This document shows, in pieces, positions 5,470 to 7,625 of a stretch of DNA of 7,625 nt (positions are counted from its first letter, which is position 1; every line of letters begins with the position of its first letter). Location of the stretch: contig DYRE01000098.1 of NCBI GenBank assembly GCA_020718965.1, positions 1-7,625 on the forward strand. The letters run 5' to 3'. Source of the DNA: Desulfomonile tiedjei. Lineage in GTDB: Bacteria > Desulfobacterota > Desulfomonilia > Desulfomonilales > Desulfomonilaceae. The notes beneath the pieces are model-generated. The model searched no databases. It had not been told where the DNA came from and saw only the letters and a program-made list of their open reading frames with translations. The position numbers and the translations under genes were made by a program.

Positions 5470-6108
5470 TTGGGGTATAAAGCATGGCAACTAGGTGAAC
5501 CCGGGGGGATTCTTTACGGTTTCTATGATTTCCTTAGACGGGGACTCAACCGTAAGCTTGTAAATTACCTCGTCACAACGGCCATCCCAGAAAAGTCATG
5601 TTCAATTCTGGAAGCTGGGTCCGGCCCGGCTTTCGCTACCTCAATTCTTTCTTGCGACAATCGGATCGAACTTGCGGTTGCAATCGACATAGACATTGAA
5701 GCTCTCCGGCAAGCTCTACAGAGAGACAATTGCCTGAATGCGGTGGTGGCGGATCTTGAACATTTGCCGTTTAGAAATGATTGTATCAGCCTGACCTGGA
5801 ACAGCAGTACTCTGGAACACCTTCCAAATCCTGAACGCTCTCTTTCTGAAATGACCAGAGTTACGAAGACCGGCGGAAATGTATTTGTTGGCGTTCCTAA
5901 TCTCTATGGCCCTCTTGGTTTCCAGGCATTTGTTCCGGATACCTCCACGGGAATATGGATAGGAACCGCTTTCAGTCCGGATAAATTGAAGGGCATGATG
6001 CAAAGAGTTGGACTCGAACCCATGGAAGCCATCTTCTACTTCTTCAGATTTTTCGTTGGTGTACTGGCCAAAAAGTCATCTTCCGTAAAGTCTGATGCGC
6101 TTGATTGA
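5470..6108 (+). CDS. Second class I SAM-dependent methyltransferase
   Basis: This 212-residue methyltransferase differs clearly from its upstream neighbour. Motif I is ILEAGSGPAFATSIL (46-60), with Glu48 opening the motif and the glycine-rich loop as GSGPA. D73 in AIDID is the likely ribose-binding acidic residue; ADLEHLPF (94-101) and SSTLEHLPNPERSL (112-125) correspond to the Methyltransf_11 motifs, and the glycine turn is TKTGGNVFVGVPN (132-144). The C terminus ends in an aromatic stretch FYFFRFFVGVL (189-199) that may contact a membrane or hydrophobic acceptor. TTG is chosen for its AAAGGTGG SD and two-base spacing from the previous stop. The two methyltransferases probably act on successive positions of one product, judged only from adjacency. 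The acceptor is unknown. Confidence 0.82.
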   Translation: MGYKAWQLGEPGGILYGFYDFLRRGLNRKLVNYLVTTAIPEKSCSILEAGSGPAFATSILSCDNRIELAVAIDIDIEALRQALQRDNCLNAVVADLEHLPFRNDCISLTWNSSTLEHLPNPERSLSEMTRVTKTGGNVFVGVPNLYGPLGFQAFVPDTSTGIWIGTAFSPDKLKGMMQRVGLEPMEAIFYFFRFFVGVLAKKSSSVKSDALD

Positions 6109-6116
6109 AAGTAACA

Positions 6117-6986
6117 ATGCTAAGAAACACTTTCTGCCACATTAATGGCATAGGAGAAAAAACTGAAAAAAGGATGTGGACCCGCGGGATCCTATCCTGG
6201 ATGGATGCGCTGGACGTTGCCAAAGAAAACCAGGTGGGTAGGAATCTTCAAATAGTTAAATTAGGAGTTCAGGAATCCCAGTTCCAACTAGATTGCGGAA
6301 ACGCGAAATTCTTTTGCGATTCTCTTAATTCCAACGAAGTTTGGAGGATTTTCCCCCAATTTAGGGACTCGACAGCATACCTCGACATTGAGAGCAATGG
6401 CCTGGCCGGTTCAGAGGAACTTATAACAACAATATCAGTCTTCGATGGCGCCTCCCTGAAATACTATATTCGTGACTACAATCTCTACCAGTTCAAGGAA
6501 GACATCGCCGCTTACAAATTGCTGGTAACCTATAACGGCAAGTGTTTTGACCTGCCTGCCATAGAGAGACACCTAGGGGTCAGATTTAATCAGGCTCACA
6601 TAGATCTGAGATTTGTCCTCGCCAGTCTTGGTTACAAGGGAGGTCTTAAGGGATGTGAGAAGTTGATGGGGATAGACCGGGGCCAATTAACAGACGTTGA
6701 TGGCTATTTTGCCGTCCTTCTGTGGAGAGAATACTGCAATAAAACAAACATCCGGGCGCTTGAAACTTTGCTGGCGTACAATGTCCTGGACGCTGTAAAT
6801 CTGGAATATCTTATGGTAAAAGCCTACAATGAGAAGATCATGGACACTCCCTTCGCCACGGAACACCAGATGCCGCTACCTTCCCCGGTTGAGAACCCTT
6901 TCGAACCGGATCCTGAAACAATTGACAGGCTCAGAAGGAGATACTACCACAGAAATGGCTTTGGGCTGCCAAACCACGGAGGCTGA
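6117..6986 (+). CDS. YprB-like RNase-H-fold DEDDy exonuclease with N-terminal helix-hairpin-helix
   Basis: The 289-residue protein opens with a helix-hairpin-helix-like segment, INGIGEKTEKRMW (9-21), a nonspecific DNA-binding element. A ribonuclease-H-like 3'-5' exonuclease domain (RNase_H_2/YprB group) follows. ExoI is YLDIES with D90 and E92; ExoII is YNGKCFDLP with N140, F144 and D145; HIDLRF places H161 and D163; ExoIII is YNVLD with Y221 and D225. All four acidic residues expected of a DEDDy nuclease are present, so catalysis is likely on DNA or RNA ends. ATG 6117 is preferred over the TTG at 6105 (overlapping the previous stop) because relatives begin near 'MLRNTF'; its SD (GAAAG, 6107-6111) is weak. 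It follows the methyltransferase by eight bases and is probably co-transcribed, though its function looks unrelated to sugar chemistry. Confidence 0.82.
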   Translation: MLRNTFCHINGIGEKTEKRMWTRGILSWMDALDVAKENQVGRNLQIVKLGVQESQFQLDCGNAKFFCDSLNSNEVWRIFPQFRDSTAYLDIESNGLAGSEELITTISVFDGASLKYYIRDYNLYQFKEDIAAYKLLVTYNGKCFDLPAIERHLGVRFNQAHIDLRFVLASLGYKGGLKGCEKLMGIDRGQLTDVDGYFAVLLWREYCNKTNIRALETLLAYNVLDAVNLEYLMVKAYNEKIMDTPFATEHQMPLPSPVENPFEPDPETIDRLRRRYYHRNGFGLPNHGG

Positions 6987-7037
6987 TCCATTAATTGAGG
7001 CATGTTCCAACTATCAGCGAACGGCAATAACCGCTAT

Positions 7038-7074
7038 CGAGTCAAAGAGATAATAATCAAGGATTATTGACTCG
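7038..7074. terminator. Bulged hairpin at the convergent gene junction, possible bidirectional 3' end
   Basis: CGAGTC (7038-7043) pairs with GACTCG (7069-7074), and AATAATC (7052-7058) with GATTATT (7062-7068) around an AAG loop, leaving an eight-base bulge on the left side. It lies between convergent genes and contains the stop codon of the minus-strand gene. No T-tract follows on either strand, so it is at best a weak intrinsic terminator or an mRNA 3'-end stabiliser. Confidence 0.4.
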
Positions 7075-7625
7075 TGTTGATGATTCTTCCTGAGTCAGTA
7101 GTTCGTCCAGTCTCATGGCTGCCAGATAGCCGGATTCCGCCGCCGCTTCAATCGTCGGATAAATCATGTAGTCGCCTGCCAGAAGGCATCTCCCCTGATT
7201 GAGATCGTTTAGTTTTGAAATACTTTCTGAGCTTCCTGGGGCCATTATCGGAAACGCCAGGTTGAACCTCTGGATATCATGACCGACGATATTGCCTCGT
7301 GAGTCTGGAAATATACGTTCCACTCCGTTCATTACCGAGGCCAGCAGATCCTCATCAGACATCTTCCCTATCGATCCGGTACCCGGATTTGCCCCAGGGA
7401 CATGAGCGGAAAGGGCTCGTTTCATGATCTTGTTCAAATCGGGATCATACGCCCTTTGCACCCAGGAACTGTCATAAAGATCGGAGAAGGGGAACCCTTT
7501 CCCTACGCTAAGATTGAAAGCCCGGTCAAAAACCGGAGCGGAACTGAACAGCGTCACCGTCGCATAGCTAGAATAAACTATTTTGTTCAGAATGTCCTTC
7601 TGTTCCTGGCTGAGGACAAAGTCGC
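7057..7625 (-). CDS. FAD-dependent amine-oxidase/protoporphyrinogen-oxidase-like oxidoreductase, C-terminal part, cut by window edge
   Basis: The minus-strand frame is open from the right edge to TGA at 7059-7057, giving the last 188 residues of a larger protein; a GTG at 7557 is internal and not the start. The segment GRCLLAGDYMIYPTIEAAAESGYLAAMRL near the end is the C-terminal FAD-contacting block of the amine oxidase superfamily (LAGD, then an E-x-A/S-G stretch and AA helix), which includes monoamine oxidases, phytoene desaturases and protoporphyrinogen oxidases. The N-terminal GXGXXG dinucleotide motif lies outside the window, and substrate is not predictable. It is convergent with the exonuclease gene, so it is not part of the sugar operon. 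No signal peptide or membrane helix is visible in this part. Confidence 0.72.
   Translation of the reverse strand, partial: DFVLSQEQKDILNKIVYSSYATVTLFSSAPVFDRAFNLSVGKGFPFSDLYDSSWVQRAYDPDLNKIMKRALSAHVPGANPGTGSIGKMSDEDLLASVMNGVERIFPDSRGNIVGHDIQRFNLAFPIMAPGSSESISKLNDLNQGRCLLAGDYMIYPTIEAAAESGYLAAMRLDELLTQEESSTRVNNP

Noticed and set aside
1..7625. CRISPR array, insertion sequence, tRNA/rRNA, riboswitch or toxin-antitoxin pair
   Set aside because: I saw no spaced repeat array, transposase motifs, terminal repeats, tRNA cloverleaf or recognisable riboswitch core on either strand.

Overview
The window looks like the chromosome of a Gram-negative, probably anaerobic bacterium. The best guess is a Desulfobacterota (former Deltaproteobacteria) lineage, inferred from moderate GC content, frequent TTG start codons backed by good Shine-Dalgarno (SD) sites, an M1 aminopeptidase of the 'QCQQWGFQR' subtype and a KaiC-like/HTH/cupin regulator. 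No phylogenetic marker is present, so this is tentative. There are no mobile elements, CRISPR arrays, tRNAs or rRNAs.

Layout: (1) 1-592, minus strand: the N-terminal 197 residues of an M1-family metallo-aminopeptidase running off the left edge. It lies hidden under two spurious plus-strand open frames and starts at a TTG with a textbook SD. (2) 593-877: a divergent intergenic region with a candidate sigma70 promoter. (3) 878-2182, plus: a three-domain regulator made of a degenerate KaiC/RecA-like domain, an XRE-type helix-turn-helix and a cupin. (4) 2183-2392: an intergenic region with direct CAAGGATT/TTGAC repeats. (5) 2393-5467 and on to 6108, plus: a sugar-modification cluster of perosamine-synthase-like aminotransferase, DPM1/ArnC-like family-2 glycosyltransferase, small cupin and two different SAM methyltransferases. 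(6) 6117-6986, plus: a helix-hairpin-helix plus DEDDy RNase-H-like exonuclease of the YprB type, probably a co-transcribed passenger. (7) 7057-7625, minus: the C-terminal 188 residues of an FAD-dependent amine-oxidase-like oxidoreductase, convergent with the exonuclease and separated from it by a bulged hairpin.

How the genes may work together (inference): the aminotransferase would make a nucleotide-linked 4-amino-4,6-dideoxy sugar, and the DPM1-like transferase would place a sugar on a polyprenyl phosphate or similar acceptor, comparable to the ArnB/ArnC pairing. The cupin could isomerise or epimerise a keto-sugar, and the methyltransferases could decorate the sugar or lipid product. The upstream regulator has lost the Walker A lysine and a cupin metal-ligand histidine, so it probably senses a ligand without ATP hydrolysis. 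Expression inside the cluster seems to be controlled at two junctions: a strong intrinsic terminator abutting the glycosyltransferase SD, and an inverted repeat with an out-of-frame SD/TTG before the first methyltransferase.
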